A stretch of DNA of 64,000 bases from assembly GCA_023395395.1 (NCBI GenBank), contig JAEWZH010000021.1, forward strand, positions 1 through 64,000. The letters run 5' to 3'. Source of the stretch: Bacteroidota bacterium (GTDB lineage: Bacteria > Bacteroidota > Bacteroidia > Bacteroidales > Porphyromonadaceae). Positions 35,833 to 45,685 of this stretch are shown in pieces; the stretch's first letter is position 1, and every line of letters begins with the position of its first letter. The notes beneath the pieces were generated by a model. It did not search any database and was not told where the DNA came from. It was given only the letters and a program-made list of their open reading frames with translations. The translations under genes and the position numbers were made by a program.

Positions 35833-36372
35833 ATGGCAAGATCGACAACAAAGGCAGATTTGATAGCATCTGCCAACGGACAATTTGACAAGATGTGGAA
35901 ACTCATCGACAGTATGAGCGGGGAACAACAGTCGGCAACTTTCGCAGAAGAGATGGCTACGGCAGGTAAGGAAACGCATTGGGGAAGGGACAAGAACCTG
36001 CGAGATGTGCTTGTACACCTGTACGAGTGGCATTATCTACTGTTGGATTGGGTGCAGGCCAATAGTAACGGCGAACCTAAGCCATTTCTTCCCGAACCAT
36101 ATAATTGGAGGACATACCCCGCAATGAACGTGGAGTTTTGGAAGAAGCACCAAAGCACATCGCTGACGGAAGCAAAGACAAAATTGAAAGAGAGCCATAA
36201 AGATGTGATGGCACTGATAGAGAGTTACTCTAATGACGAACTTTTTGTCAAAGGCACATTGGCTTGGACAGGCACTTCTCCACTTGGCTCTTACTGTGTT
36301 TCGGTAACGGCAAGCCATTACGATTGGGCGATGAAAAAGATAAAGGTGCACATCAAAACATCTAAGAAATAA
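35833..36372 (+). CDS. ClbS/DfsB-like (DUF1706) protein
   Basis: A 179-aa four-helix-bundle protein of the DinB-like ClbS/DfsB family. Seen are STTKADLIASANGQFDKMW near the N-terminus, KETHWGRDKNLRDVLVHLYEWH (split here for length: HWGRDKN near 49 and HLYEWH near 60), and the C-terminal TASHYDWAMKKI. ClbS is known as the colibactin self-protection hydrolase. Most relatives, including this one, have no known substrate. It is 52 bp after the Maf-like gene and ends in its own terminator. Confidence 0.82.
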   Translation: MARSTTKADLIASANGQFDKMWKLIDSMSGEQQSATFAEEMATAGKETHWGRDKNLRDVLVHLYEWHYLLLDWVQANSNGEPKPFLPEPYNWRTYPAMNVEFWKKHQSTSLTEAKTKLKESHKDVMALIESYSNDELFVKGTLAWTGTSPLGSYCVSVTASHYDWAMKKIKVHIKTSKK

Positions 36373-36416
36373 CACAAGAAAGTATTTTAATTAGGATTGT
36401 TTACATGTCAAAAAGA

Positions 36417-36451
36417 AAAGGGCTGACTCCACAAAATGGAATCAGCCCTTT
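36417..36451 (+). terminator. Terminator after the ClbS/DfsB-like gene
   Basis: AAAGGGCTGACTCCA pairs with TGGAATCAGCCCTTT (one mismatch) across a short loop. The 233 bp from here to the permease gene shows no gene. A -7-like TATTTTTG sits at 36635 without a matching TTG. Confidence 0.85.
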
Positions 36452-36684
36452 ATGGTTGCTTCGTATCCAACCAAAAACTCAATTATTAACCATGAGTACA
36501 GACAGGCTCACGTTATTCAGGACATTGAGACAGCAATATTTTGAAATACGTGAGGCATAGCGAATCCTAGTAATTGACAGAAGAGATGATACAATTCTGA
36601 GTACTAAAAAGGCTGAAAAGCAGTCAACTTTGTGTATTTTTGCGTCAAGTAACCACTTAATATATTCTAGTTTCTTTTATTATA

Positions 36685-37926
36685 ATGGCAAATACAATTG
36701 AAATCCTCAACCCTGCGCGACAAATAGTCGTGGGTGTACAGTATCTTTTTGTGGCATTTGGTGCCACGGTATTGGTTCCCCTGCTTGTAGGGTTAGACCC
36801 ATCTGCAGCACTATTTTCTGCTGGAATAGGCACACTGATATTCCACCTAGTCACCAAGGGCAAGGTCCCCATCTATCTTGGGAGTAGCTTTGCCTTTATT
36901 GCACCTTTGATTGCGGCCTCCGAACTCTATGGGGTGAACGGTGCACTATTGGGTATTGTCGGAGTGGCTTTTGTCTTCCTCCTGATGTCCTTTTTTGTGA
37001 AACTGCTGGGGACTAAGTTTATAAATCGGCTCTTCCCACCCGTTGTGATTGGTCCAGTAATCATGCTCATCGGTCTCTCTCTTTCGGGAGCAGGAGTCAA
37101 TATGGCAAAGGAGAACTGGCTACTGGCGATTGTCTCTCTGATTACGGCTATTGTCGTGACGCTCTACGCCAAGGGTCTGATGAAGTTGATTCCTATCTTT
37201 TGCGGCATCATCGTGGGTTATCTCACAGATATTATCTTCTTTGATGTCGACTTCACTCAGATAGCCGAAGCGAAGTGGTTTGCCCTCCCTGCTCTTACTA
37301 TTCCAAAAGAGTTTAGCTGGGAACCCATCCTCTTTATGATACCCGTTGCGATTGCTCCCGTGATAGAACACATCGGCGATGTCTATGTGGTAGGGACAAT
37401 TGCGGGGAAAAATTTTGTCAAAGACCCAGGACTGCACCGTACACTCCTAGGCGATGGTCTAGCTTGCCTTACAGCTTCATTTCTTGGAGCACCTCCTGTT
37501 ACCACCTACTCTGAGGTCACTGGAGCAATGTCTCTTACCAAAGTGACGATGCCACGGGTGCTTAGGGTCACTGCTATCACAGCCATTCTTTTTTCTCTAG
37601 TAGGGAAAGTGAGTGCTCTGCTCAAGAGTATTGATCCAGCTATATTGGGAGGGATTATGCTACTATTATTCGGGACAATTGCAGGAGCTGGTATCAATAA
37701 TCTACTCAATAGCAAAGTAAATCTCAGTAGTTCACGAAATATCGTCATTATCTCTGTTACACTCACCACAGGTATTGGTGGAGCCCTACTACAGATGGGG
37801 AGCTTCACTCTCTCAGGAATTGGTCTATCTGCTCTCATCGCCGTACTACTCAACCTATTACTACCAGAGACAGAAGAGGATCGCCGCCCTACCATTTCAC
37901 CCCAAGAAAATAAGGGAGAGCGCTGA
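36685..37926 (+). CDS. uraA: Uracil/xanthine permease family transporter (UraA-like)
   Basis: A 413-aa inner-membrane nucleobase:cation symporter 2 family protein with about 12-14 hydrophobic segments. Family marks are VGVQYLFVAFGATVLVP, YLGSSFAFIAP near residue 72, the IPVAIAPVIEHIGDV motif with the substrate-binding glutamate near 232, and a conserved GAPPVTTYSEVTGA near 270. This pattern is uracil-type rather than xanthine-type. It stands alone. Confidence 0.9.
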   Translation: MANTIEILNPARQIVVGVQYLFVAFGATVLVPLLVGLDPSAALFSAGIGTLIFHLVTKGKVPIYLGSSFAFIAPLIAASELYGVNGALLGIVGVAFVFLLMSFFVKLLGTKFINRLFPPVVIGPVIMLIGLSLSGAGVNMAKENWLLAIVSLITAIVVTLYAKGLMKLIPIFCGIIVGYLTDIIFFDVDFTQIAEAKWFALPALTIPKEFSWEPILFMIPVAIAPVIEHIGDVYVVGTIAGKNFVKDPGLHRTLLGDGLACLTASFLGAPPVTTYSEVTGAMSLTKVTMPRVLRVTAITAILFSLVGKVSALLKSIDPAILGGIMLLLFGTIAGAGINNLLNSKVNLSSSRNIVIISVTLTTGIGGALLQMGSFTLSGIGLSALIAVLLNLLLPETEEDRRPTISPQENKGER

Positions 37927-38085
37927 TTAAACTTTTGCCTTATACTCCTATCAAATGTATAAGTAAGACCCTTAAGATAATATAAAAGGGTGCCGACTAG
38001 GGGTGAAGTTTACTATTTAATAGTATCTTGCCTAACAAACAAGAGTGATGAGTGACTATTTTTAAACACAAAAGAAGAGATAAAT

Positions 38086-39261
38086 ATGAAGAGGTTTGAT
38101 TGGATAGTGGGAGGACTATTGGGTCTCTTTTTAGCCGCACCAGCTATGGCACCAAATATCGCTGCTCAAGATGATGGTTATATCACTCCATCTAGGGCGC
38201 GCGAGATGAGGGCAAAAGCGGAGCAGGAGAAGAAGGCTGCTGAAAAGCGATTAGCCGAAAAACGTGCTGCCCAAGAGGCAGAGCAACTCAAAGCAGAGAA
38301 GGAGTACCAAGAGCAGATGACTGATTGGTACAATCGCCGTGATATGAAGGTCACCATTGAGGAGATGGAGCAAAACCTTGACCAAATCGACGGTCGTTCG
38401 GCGACAAATCGCACCCCAAAGGGTGGGACATATAGCCAGAGACTTCGTCGATTCAGCAACAATTCTGATGTGGTGGTACTGGAGAATGTAGATCGGGTCT
38501 ACGTGATGGACGGCTACGACTACTATGACCCATGGAGCAATAGCTACTACGGTCGGGATTGGGATAGCGGTGTAAATATCATCATCAATCATGGTGGTTA
38601 TTACCCTTATTACAATAGTTGGCACAGCCCATATTACTACGGCTGGTACAGTCCATGGTCTTCTTGGAGCTACCCATGGTACGATCCTTGGTATGATCCA
38701 TGGTATACACCACGCTACTATTATGGATGGGGCTATAGCAGACCATGGCGCTATGGTCGCTACTACGGTGGTTATTATGGTGGCTACTGGGATGGTTACT
38801 ATGGATACAATAGCTACTGGGATGGGTACTACGATGGTAGGTATAGCAGCCGCTACGAAAGGCGCAACTACAATACCTATGGTAGAAGCAGTGGCGGATA
38901 TTACGACCGCTCTATGGCAAATAGCGAGTATGGCCGTGCGCTCGGCACTGGAGTACAGACACGTATGAGTGAGACACGCTCCAACGGTTATTACGACCGC
39001 AATAGCAATAGTGGAACCTACAATAGTGGCTCCAACCGTAGCGGAAGCGTAACTCGCAATCAAGGGACTTCCAACAGCTGGAACCGTAATCAAAGTGTGC
39101 CTAGAAGGACAAACAACGAGAGCAATAGTTGGAATTCTAACACAAATACTCGCTCAAATAGTAGCTACAGCAACCCTAGCCGCAACAGTAGCTCAAGTAG
39201 CTCTTCTGGCAACAGCGGGGGTACCGTTCGTAGCACAAGGTCTTCTGGTCGTACTCGATAA
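38086..39261 (+). CDS. Secreted Tyr/Trp/Gly-rich low-complexity protein
   Basis: A 391-aa protein of unknown function in four parts. There is a signal peptide (about 1-27), then a charged helical region rich in A, E, K and R (about 35-90, coiled-coil-like). A core from about 145 to 265 is extremely rich in Y, W, G, S and P, with repeats such as WYDPW, YYGGY and YWDGYY. The tail from about 295 on is rich in S, N and R. The aromatic core could self-associate or coat the surface. It precedes a FadL-like porin gene by 20 bp. I recognise no domain. Confidence 0.72.
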   Translation: MKRFDWIVGGLLGLFLAAPAMAPNIAAQDDGYITPSRAREMRAKAEQEKKAAEKRLAEKRAAQEAEQLKAEKEYQEQMTDWYNRRDMKVTIEEMEQNLDQIDGRSATNRTPKGGTYSQRLRRFSNNSDVVVLENVDRVYVMDGYDYYDPWSNSYYGRDWDSGVNIIINHGGYYPYYNSWHSPYYYGWYSPWSSWSYPWYDPWYDPWYTPRYYYGWGYSRPWRYGRYYGGYYGGYWDGYYGYNSYWDGYYDGRYSSRYERRNYNTYGRSSGGYYDRSMANSEYGRALGTGVQTRMSETRSNGYYDRNSNSGTYNSGSNRSGSVTRNQGTSNSWNRNQSVPRRTNNESNSWNSNTNTRSNSSYSNPSRNSSSSSSSGNSGGTVRSTRSSGRTR

Positions 39262-39281
39262 TTTACATAATGACTTTGACA

Positions 39282-40973
39282 ATGATGAAAAGATATATAG
39301 TATATGGGCTGGGCATTGCGCTAGCCTCCTTTGTGGGGCTGGGTGCAAGCGCGCAAGCTCCTTCAGATGCATATCGTAATGCCCAAAAGGAACTAACTGG
39401 GACAGCACGTGCGCAAGCTCTTAGTGGAGCGATAGGGGCATTTGGAGCAGATGCTTCAGCTATTACCATCAACCCGGCAGGTAGTGGTCTATTTACTACC
39501 TCAGCGCTATCGTTTTCATTTGAAGCTGGTCAGGGCATAGCAAACTCTATCTGGACTGGGAAAAACGACAGCTTCACGACTAGTGATAAGTGGGCGATTG
39601 GGACGGTGAATAACTTTAGTATCACTTCTCCTCTCGTATCAAGAAGTACCGATCACTCATGGAACATCAATTGGGGTTTTACCTACAATAGAGACTATGA
39701 CTATCGTCGCAATTATGGGATGATCAACTCTGCTCCTGAGTATGGGCTTACAGACTACATTGCTTTTGAGGCAAGCCGTATCGAAGCCCCTTGGGATACT
39801 AAGTATATCACTCCTATTATCGATATCGCAAGAGATGCTCGATGGATAGAAGCCTTTTCGCTAAATCCAGCGATACCCGAGGGCAAGATGAAGCGCTATC
39901 GGACAGTTTATAGTGCCACAGAGATTGGGTACAATCCTCAGGCCGGTGTTTATCATCTCTTTACGCCTGCTGCCTCAAAACTTTCTGTCCAAGAAAGTGG
40001 CTATAGGAATAACTACGATATGAACATTGGGATGGGCTTCTCAGACAGATACTATATCGGTGCTACACTCAAGATTAATACTTTCGCGACTTCCAGGATA
40101 GCTACTTACATTGAGGATTTCAATGATAATTACAACAATCAGATATACAAGAGCGACCTCAATTATACTACAGGACTCTCTACAGAAGGGACCTCTATCG
40201 GTCTTAATATCGGTGGTCTAGCTGCAATCGGAGACTTTGGTCGCATCGGTATCTCCTATATGTTGCCCCAGTTTGCGAACTTCAACGAAGTTTACTGGGC
40301 AAAGGCGAGTGGTAACAATGCCGCTTTCCAAGGCGATGAGTATGTATCAAAGACTATTTCTGATCAAGAGAGTAGCTATCGAGCTCTGCTCCCTGGGAAA
40401 CTGTCTATAAGTGCACTTGCTTTCCTTGGTCGATTTGGTTTTGTGAGCTATGACTATCAGATGCGCAATCTTGGTAGTAGCAAGCTATATCTTCCTAATG
40501 GAGGTAACGAACTCTCTGAGTCTGCTTTCATCAGAGAAGACTTTGGAGTAGAGCACAGCCATCACCTAGGTATTGAGGTACGTCCTATCTCTATGCTAGC
40601 TTTGCGCGCAGGATACAGCTTTACCGGCAATCCGATGAAGGCAGAGCAACTACGTAAAGAGCCTACCGAAGGGCTATCCTATAGCTATGTCCCATCAGGC
40701 TATATTACCGACTTTGTTCTACCACGTAGTTATCAGACAATTTCAGCCGGTGTTGGTCTCAATCTAAGCAGTCGCACCACGCTAGATTTAGCTTATGTCT
40801 ATGGTAAGCGTACCGAAAAAGTCTACCCATTTAGTGGTAGTAGTGCTACAGGCATGATTGTTGATGAGGTTAATGGGCAGGAGATTCGTGACAACGTTCA
40901 CATGGCAGTCAAAGGTGGTGACCTAACAACTGATAAGCATAAATTCGTTGCAACACTCAATTTCCGCTTCTAA
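39282..40973 (+). CDS. FadL/OmpP1-like outer membrane protein
   Basis: An outer-membrane beta-barrel of about 563 aa. The signal peptide ends near ASAQA. The next block, GTARAQALSGAIGAFGADASAI (the segment after residue 35), and NPAGSG are the family hallmark for OmpP1/FadL/TodX transporters of hydrophobic compounds, often annotated as hemin receptors in Bacteroidetes. It ends in aromatic F-R-F, typical for BAM recognition. I use the ATG at 39282 rather than the codon at 39270. The Tyr-rich gene just upstream is probably co-transcribed. Confidence 0.82.
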   Translation: MMKRYIVYGLGIALASFVGLGASAQAPSDAYRNAQKELTGTARAQALSGAIGAFGADASAITINPAGSGLFTTSALSFSFEAGQGIANSIWTGKNDSFTTSDKWAIGTVNNFSITSPLVSRSTDHSWNINWGFTYNRDYDYRRNYGMINSAPEYGLTDYIAFEASRIEAPWDTKYITPIIDIARDARWIEAFSLNPAIPEGKMKRYRTVYSATEIGYNPQAGVYHLFTPAASKLSVQESGYRNNYDMNIGMGFSDRYYIGATLKINTFATSRIATYIEDFNDNYNNQIYKSDLNYTTGLSTEGTSIGLNIGGLAAIGDFGRIGISYMLPQFANFNEVYWAKASGNNAAFQGDEYVSKTISDQESSYRALLPGKLSISALAFLGRFGFVSYDYQMRNLGSSKLYLPNGGNELSESAFIREDFGVEHSHHLGIEVRPISMLALRAGYSFTGNPMKAEQLRKEPTEGLSYSYVPSGYITDFVLPRSYQTISAGVGLNLSSRTTLDLAYVYGKRTEKVYPFSGSSATGMIVDEVNGQEIRDNVHMAVKGGDLTTDKHKFVATLNFRF

Positions 40974-40993
40974 ACCAAGTATGAATAAAAGAG

Positions 40994-41028
40994 AAGGGGC
41001 TTTAGTCAATAAGGACTAAAGCCCCTTT
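40994..41028. terminator. Bidirectional terminator after the FadL-like gene
   Basis: A 14-bp stem AAGGGGCTTTAGTC with its complement and a 6-nt loop lies between converging genes, with T on the plus side. Confidence 0.88.
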
Positions 41029-41039
41029 ATCGTTGTGGT

Positions 41040-42095
41040 TTATGACAGCTCTAGGCAGGCGACGAAATATGTGTCATTGAGAAGTGGCGTGAGAGGATAG
41101 AGACCAGTAGTGAGATCTTTTCTGCAATCTGATAGGTAGAGTGGCTTAGGGGTCACTAGTGATTGGAGCAAAGCATCCTCTCTTGTAAGTATCATGAAGC
41201 GACCACCCTGCCCTTCTGTGAGCCAATCACGCCGAAGACAGATGGCTACATAGCCCATCGTGGGACGCACATTTACTTCGAGGCATGGGACAAACCGCTC
41301 CATCCCATTATCCCTATACAATGCTGTATCCACACCTATCACTCCCTCATAAGATCCTAATGGTAAGTCAGCTAACCCGGAATACAACGCTTCGATGTAC
41401 CTCTGATCATCCATCGGACAGCTATCCAACCAACTTCCCTTATACCTACCACGTTCTGTAATTGCACGGTGACGGCCGAGATAACCTATCTCTCCCTCCT
41501 TTGTGTGCCAAAATTCATAGCCCCACTCCTCAGTAATAGGATAGAAAGGCTCGATAAAAAGTCGTTTTTGAGGTTGCTGACCCAAACGACGTGTAATTAT
41601 CGTATTGGGATTCTGAGAAGCGGATATAAATTGAATTCCTCTGCCCGAACTGCTAAAATCCTCTTTGAGTACCCACTCCCCTTGCTCTATATTGTCCTCT
41701 AGTGACACCACTTTTGGAGGGGTATAGTAAAATAAATCAGGAGCATTTCTATAGACAGCATGCCATAGAGCTATACTAAGGCAACGACTCCCCAATGACC
41801 TCATTTCTTCCAAAGTATAGGGTAAGTCCACCAGCGGAAAGATACCCATCAGCTCTGGAGACCACCCCCAAGGAAGCACTTCCGAAATCTGCCTGCTATC
41901 TACCACCAATCGCTCACACATCAGTTCTTGTGGCAATGGGGTGGAGATGTAGACCATATCATCCGGATAGGCATAATAAAGCGGAAGTGTCTGAAGATCC
42001 TTTCGCAACTGCCGTACCATCTTTGGAGGTGTATAGTTGCTGATACCTTGCTCTACCGCCGCCTCATAACCGGGATTGAAATAGTGTACCTTCAT
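41040..42095 (-). CDS. ATP-grasp-like protein of unknown function
   Basis: A 351-aa cytoplasmic protein. The segment WVLKEDFSSSGRGI (about 142-155) looks like the ATP-grasp nucleotide lysine and glycine loop, and CLEVNVRPTMG (about 290-300) like the metal-binding ExN motif. An ATP-dependent ligase role is therefore likely, but the substrate is unknown. N-terminal NPGYEAAV is conserved in relatives I recall from Bacteroidetes, which are annotated only as hypothetical. It lies 66 bp after the DUF349 gene on the same strand. Confidence 0.65.
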   Translation of the reverse strand: MKVHYFNPGYEAAVEQGISNYTPPKMVRQLRKDLQTLPLYYAYPDDMVYISTPLPQELMCERLVVDSRQISEVLPWGWSPELMGIFPLVDLPYTLEEMRSLGSRCLSIALWHAVYRNAPDLFYYTPPKVVSLEDNIEQGEWVLKEDFSSSGRGIQFISASQNPNTIITRRLGQQPQKRLFIEPFYPITEEWGYEFWHTKEGEIGYLGRHRAITERGRYKGSWLDSCPMDDQRYIEALYSGLADLPLGSYEGVIGVDTALYRDNGMERFVPCLEVNVRPTMGYVAICLRRDWLTEGQGGRFMILTREDALLQSLVTPKPLYLSDCRKDLTTGLYPLTPLLNDTYFVACLELS

Positions 42096-42161
42096 TCTAA
42101 ATGAGTGATGCCACGCCTCATCCCATGGGATAGCGTGGCATCATACTATTGCTCAAATTAA

Positions 42162-44093
42162 TTACTCCTCTGTCTTAACATCCTCTGTAGAGCTAGTAGA
42201 TTTCTTTCCAGCCTCTACGATTTCCTGCTTCCGTGCCTGAAGTCTCTCAATCTTAGCGGTGAGATCATCGATTTTCTTCTGTATCTGCATCACCATTGGA
42301 TTATCCGGCGAAGCATTGAAGAACCCGATGTTATTTTCATACTGTAAGCGCTCCTCTTCAAGCGGAGTAATATTACGCTCAATATTCATTATCTCATCGC
42401 TCAGTTGTTCGGAAGATAGTGCCCCAAGCTCCTTATTGAAGTCCACCTCGCGAGCTCGGAAGTCTCTACGAGGTTCGCTACCACGGCGATTGTTATTACT
42501 TCTGCGCTCGTTGTGACGACGAGGGGTATTCCTTCTATCACCTTCTCCTTTTAATCGACGCAATGCACCGTAATATCTATTGAGGACGTCTCCTTTTTGA
42601 TCATCAGGCACTGGACCGACCGATGCCCATTCAGCTTCTATCGCAGTAAGCTCAGCCGAAGGATCCTCCAACTTTTGTCTTTCAAGTGCTTCAATCTTAT
42701 CGGCTATTTCCTGCTTTCGAGCCAGATTATCTTCACGGCTTGCACGTCGAGGAGGGGTATAATTCTCCTTTTTTTGCTCAAAGAAGATATCGCAAGCTTT
42801 GCGGAAACGTCTCCATAGTTTCTGAGCTTCGCCGACACGTGTCCCTAATTTGGAAATGGTAGTCCACTCCTTTTGGAGATTCTTCAACTTGTCAGAAGTA
42901 CTCTGCCACTCTGTGCTATCCTTAAGCTCCTCAGCTTCAGCCACGATTTCACGCATCCGCTCAAGCTTAGGAGTAATCTCCTCACTCAATTCGCGAAGGA
43001 ATGTACGACGCTGGAGATAAAATTCATCCACTGCTACACGGAATCTCATATTCACCTCATTGAGCTTACCTTTTGGCACACGTCCGGCACCCTTCCACTC
43101 CTTGCGGATAGCCTCCATCTTTTCCTCATAATCATGCCATCCGGCACGATTTTTTGGCAAAGTCACGAGAAGGTTTTCCAACTTCTCGATGATTTCCACT
43201 TTATGGGTAAAATTCTGCTCCTCCTTCTCACGAAGATCCTTAAAGTAATCATCGTGGCGCTTATTGATTACGGTAGAAGCATCCTTAAAGTCTTTCCACA
43301 TACTCTCGCGAAATTCGGGTGCCACCGGTCCCGTCTCCTTCCACAAGTCATGAAGCGTTTGTAGCTCCTTGAATGCCTTCACCACATCTGGTTCATCGGC
43401 AAGTGCCTTAGCCTTTTCGATGAAGCTCTCCTTTTCAGTGCGATTGTGCTTGAAGTCATACTCCTGAGCCGCTTTATTCAGTTTGTTAATCTCGTAATGC
43501 TTCTCTAGGAGGGCTGAGTACTTCGAGAGTAGTTCGCTGCGAAGATTTTCTGGCACACGACCGATGTTTTTCCACTCGTTACGGATATTTTCAAACTCAT
43601 TACGAATCTTAAAGAAATCATCTGTAGAGTCGAGGTTTGCCTCCAATCTAGAGATTAGAGCTTGCTTACGCTTATAATTTTCCTCCCTTTCTGCCTTCTC
43701 CTCTTCATCCTTCTTTGCTTGAAGCTCATGGAAACGTGTGCGAAGATTGATGAAAAGAGCCACTAAGTCATCGTTTTCGTCGCTCTTTTCCTCCCCATTT
43801 TCCGATGTCTCATCAAGCTCCTCTTCGTCCGAAGCTAAAGGCTCCTGATGATTGATCAATCTCTTGAGGCGTTTCATATCTTGGAGATCAGGAAGCTCCT
43901 CCTTATTCACCATCTCTGATAGATAGTCAAGTAGCCCCTTTGCCGTAAGCTTAGAAGTATCCACCGATTGCTCCTCAGCAACCTCGGATTCAACCTCCAC
44001 CGCTGGTGCCTGCTCATTCGTCTGCTCCACCTCAGCCGGTGTAGCTACTTCTTTCTCCTCTCCTGGTGTCAATAGAGTATTGTCCTGCTCCAT
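42162..44093 (-). CDS. DUF349 repeat protein
   Basis: A 643-aa, highly charged, almost entirely helical protein. An acidic N-terminus (about 1-120) is followed by several DUF349 repeats (about 150-480). They show the recurring pattern F-x-x-L-x-x-x-W-K-x-x-G-x-V-P, for example NEWKNIGRVP, DLWKETGPVA, KEWKGAGRVP and AEWASVGPVP. A C-terminal part rich in R and N precedes a coiled coil (about 565-625). The family is universal in Bacteroidetes and of unclear function, possibly nucleic-acid or ribosome linked. Confidence 0.88.
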   Translation of the reverse strand: MEQDNTLLTPGEEKEVATPAEVEQTNEQAPAVEVESEVAEEQSVDTSKLTAKGLLDYLSEMVNKEELPDLQDMKRLKRLINHQEPLASDEEELDETSENGEEKSDENDDLVALFINLRTRFHELQAKKDEEEKAEREENYKRKQALISRLEANLDSTDDFFKIRNEFENIRNEWKNIGRVPENLRSELLSKYSALLEKHYEINKLNKAAQEYDFKHNRTEKESFIEKAKALADEPDVVKAFKELQTLHDLWKETGPVAPEFRESMWKDFKDASTVINKRHDDYFKDLREKEEQNFTHKVEIIEKLENLLVTLPKNRAGWHDYEEKMEAIRKEWKGAGRVPKGKLNEVNMRFRVAVDEFYLQRRTFLRELSEEITPKLERMREIVAEAEELKDSTEWQSTSDKLKNLQKEWTTISKLGTRVGEAQKLWRRFRKACDIFFEQKKENYTPPRRASREDNLARKQEIADKIEALERQKLEDPSAELTAIEAEWASVGPVPDDQKGDVLNRYYGALRRLKGEGDRRNTPRRHNERRSNNNRRGSEPRRDFRAREVDFNKELGALSSEQLSDEIMNIERNITPLEEERLQYENNIGFFNASPDNPMVMQIQKKIDDLTAKIERLQARKQEIVEAGKKSTSSTEDVKTEE

Positions 44094-44245
44094 ATTCAGT
44101 CCTTTTCTTTAGTTAAGATTAAACCGCCAAAAAACTGTTCAGCGGATACAAATTGTACGCCCTCCCTAGTTTCTATCCCATTGGGCGGTTAAAGTTACCA
44201 AAAAAATCAGAACCTTTCCTATATTCTTTGCTACAAACTTGCCGT

Positions 44246-44333
44246 CCTCTCTATAGAGAGACCGGAGTTTCTCTATAGAGAGACCGGAGTTTCTCTATAG
44301 AGAGACTGGAGTTTCTCTATAGAGAGAACCCGA
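44246..44333. repeat. 22-bp tandem repeat array 4 (CTCTATAGAG core)
   Basis: Four units start at 44246, 44268, 44290 and 44312. The unit is TTTCTCTATAGAGAGACCGG plus AG. The third has CTGG and the last AACCCGAG. The core extends to a 14-bp dyad, CTCTCTATAGAGAG, in the first unit. The array lies in the 353-bp divergent region between the DUF349 and M16 peptidase genes. Otherwise this region holds only a -7-like TAAATTTG at 44389 without a clear TTG. Confidence 0.93.
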
Positions 44334-44446
44334 GACAACACCATAGGAACCGCCCTTGTTCCCTAGCCCACATCTGAGATTAATTGCTTAAATTTGCGCC
44401 AGATAGATAAAATGGCTATTTCAAATAAGGATAGTAAGATTTTAGA

Positions 44447-45685
44447 TTGAGACAATACAATACAAATAATCTCTCCAATGGGCTAAAGGTGGCACTACTT
44501 CACTCAAAGAGTAAGGTGGTTTACACTGGCTTTGCCATCCATTCAGGGAGTAGGAATGACCCTGGAGGGCTACCTGGGCTGGCGCACTTTGTAGAGCACA
44601 CTCTATTCAAGGGCACAGAGCGACGACGTGCTTGGCATATCATCAACCGCATGGAGCGAGTGGGTGGCACACTCAATGCCTATACGACCAAGGATACCAC
44701 TTTCGTTTACACCGCAGCCCCTAGGCACGAACTTCGACGGAGCATAGAGCTCCTCAATGATCTCATCCGCCACGCCAACTTTCCTCCACACGAGCTTGAG
44801 AGGGAAAAGGTGGTCATCGAAGATGAAATCAATATTTACAAGGACTCCCCTTCCGACCTTATCTTTGATGACTTTGAGGAGCGTCTCTTTGCAGGGCATC
44901 CTATGGCTCATCCTATACTGGGTGACGCTCACAGTCTCAAGAAGATATGCCGTGAAGATTGTATCGATTATATACAGAAGGCTTTTCATCCGACCCAGAT
45001 GATTTTCTTCTGTATGGGGCAGGTATCACCTCAGAGGTTTGACACCCTATGTGAGGAGCTGCTCTCGGAGCCTTTTCCTGTATCCGACGGACACCCTAAG
45101 CAAAGCGTCCCTGAAATCACGCTATTTAAGGAAATCAAAAAGACCTCTAACCACGAAGCGAATACTCTGATTGGAGGTGGTGCGCCCACATTATCAGATC
45201 GTGATCGTACAGAGGCTGCTCTTCTGATGAATATTCTTGCCGGTCCTGGCATGAATAGTCGGCTCAATATCCAGCTAAGGGAGCGAAGAGGATGGGTATA
45301 TGGAGTAGAATCTTCCCTCACCACACTCCCAGATATAGGCTGGTGGCAAATCTACTTTGGCAGTGACCCCAAGCATGCTGAGCAGGCGCTCAAGGTCACA
45401 CTTGATGAGCTCCATCGCCTACGGGAAGTCCCTCTCTCCCCCACAACCCTCCGAGCTTGGAAAAAGCAGGCAATTGGGCAAGCCCAAATGGGGACAGAGG
45501 AGAGCGAGTCGGTATTTCTCAACTTTGGTCGCCAATTGCTCCTGAAGGGACGCTATGACGATATTACAGAACTTGCTTCTCGTCTGGAGAGCATCACGCC
45601 AGAAGGCTTACAGGCTGTAGCACGGAAGCTCTTTGATCCACAGAATATTTCACAACTTAGATATCTAGGAAAGTCCGATGAATAA
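44447..45685 (+). CDS. M16 family zinc peptidase (single-domain pair, cytoplasmic-type)
   Basis: A 412-aa peptidase of the mitochondrial-processing-peptidase-like M16B type. The inverted zinc motif is HFVEH near residue 46, in a GLPGLAHFVEHTLFKG context, with downstream acidic EREKVVIEDEINIY near 115 carrying the third ligand. There is no signal peptide. The start codon appears to be TTG at 44447: an in-frame stop lies 12 bp upstream and no ATG is available before the conserved LSNGL block. It overlaps the glutaminyl cyclase gene by 8 bp. Confidence 0.9.
   Translation: MRQYNTNNLSNGLKVALLHSKSKVVYTGFAIHSGSRNDPGGLPGLAHFVEHTLFKGTERRRAWHIINRMERVGGTLNAYTTKDTTFVYTAAPRHELRRSIELLNDLIRHANFPPHELEREKVVIEDEINIYKDSPSDLIFDDFEERLFAGHPMAHPILGDAHSLKKICREDCIDYIQKAFHPTQMIFFCMGQVSPQRFDTLCEELLSEPFPVSDGHPKQSVPEITLFKEIKKTSNHEANTLIGGGAPTLSDRDRTEAALLMNILAGPGMNSRLNIQLRERRGWVYGVESSLTTLPDIGWWQIYFGSDPKHAEQALKVTLDELHRLREVPLSPTTLRAWKKQAIGQAQMGTEESESVFLNFGRQLLLKGRYDDITELASRLESITPEGLQAVARKLFDPQNISQLRYLGKSDE

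Noticed and set aside
38251..39093. A 280-aa open frame on the minus strand
   Set aside because: It is the antisense of the Tyr-rich gene. Its Ile/Val/Ala/Thr-rich low complexity mirrors the coding strand and it has no start context or domain.
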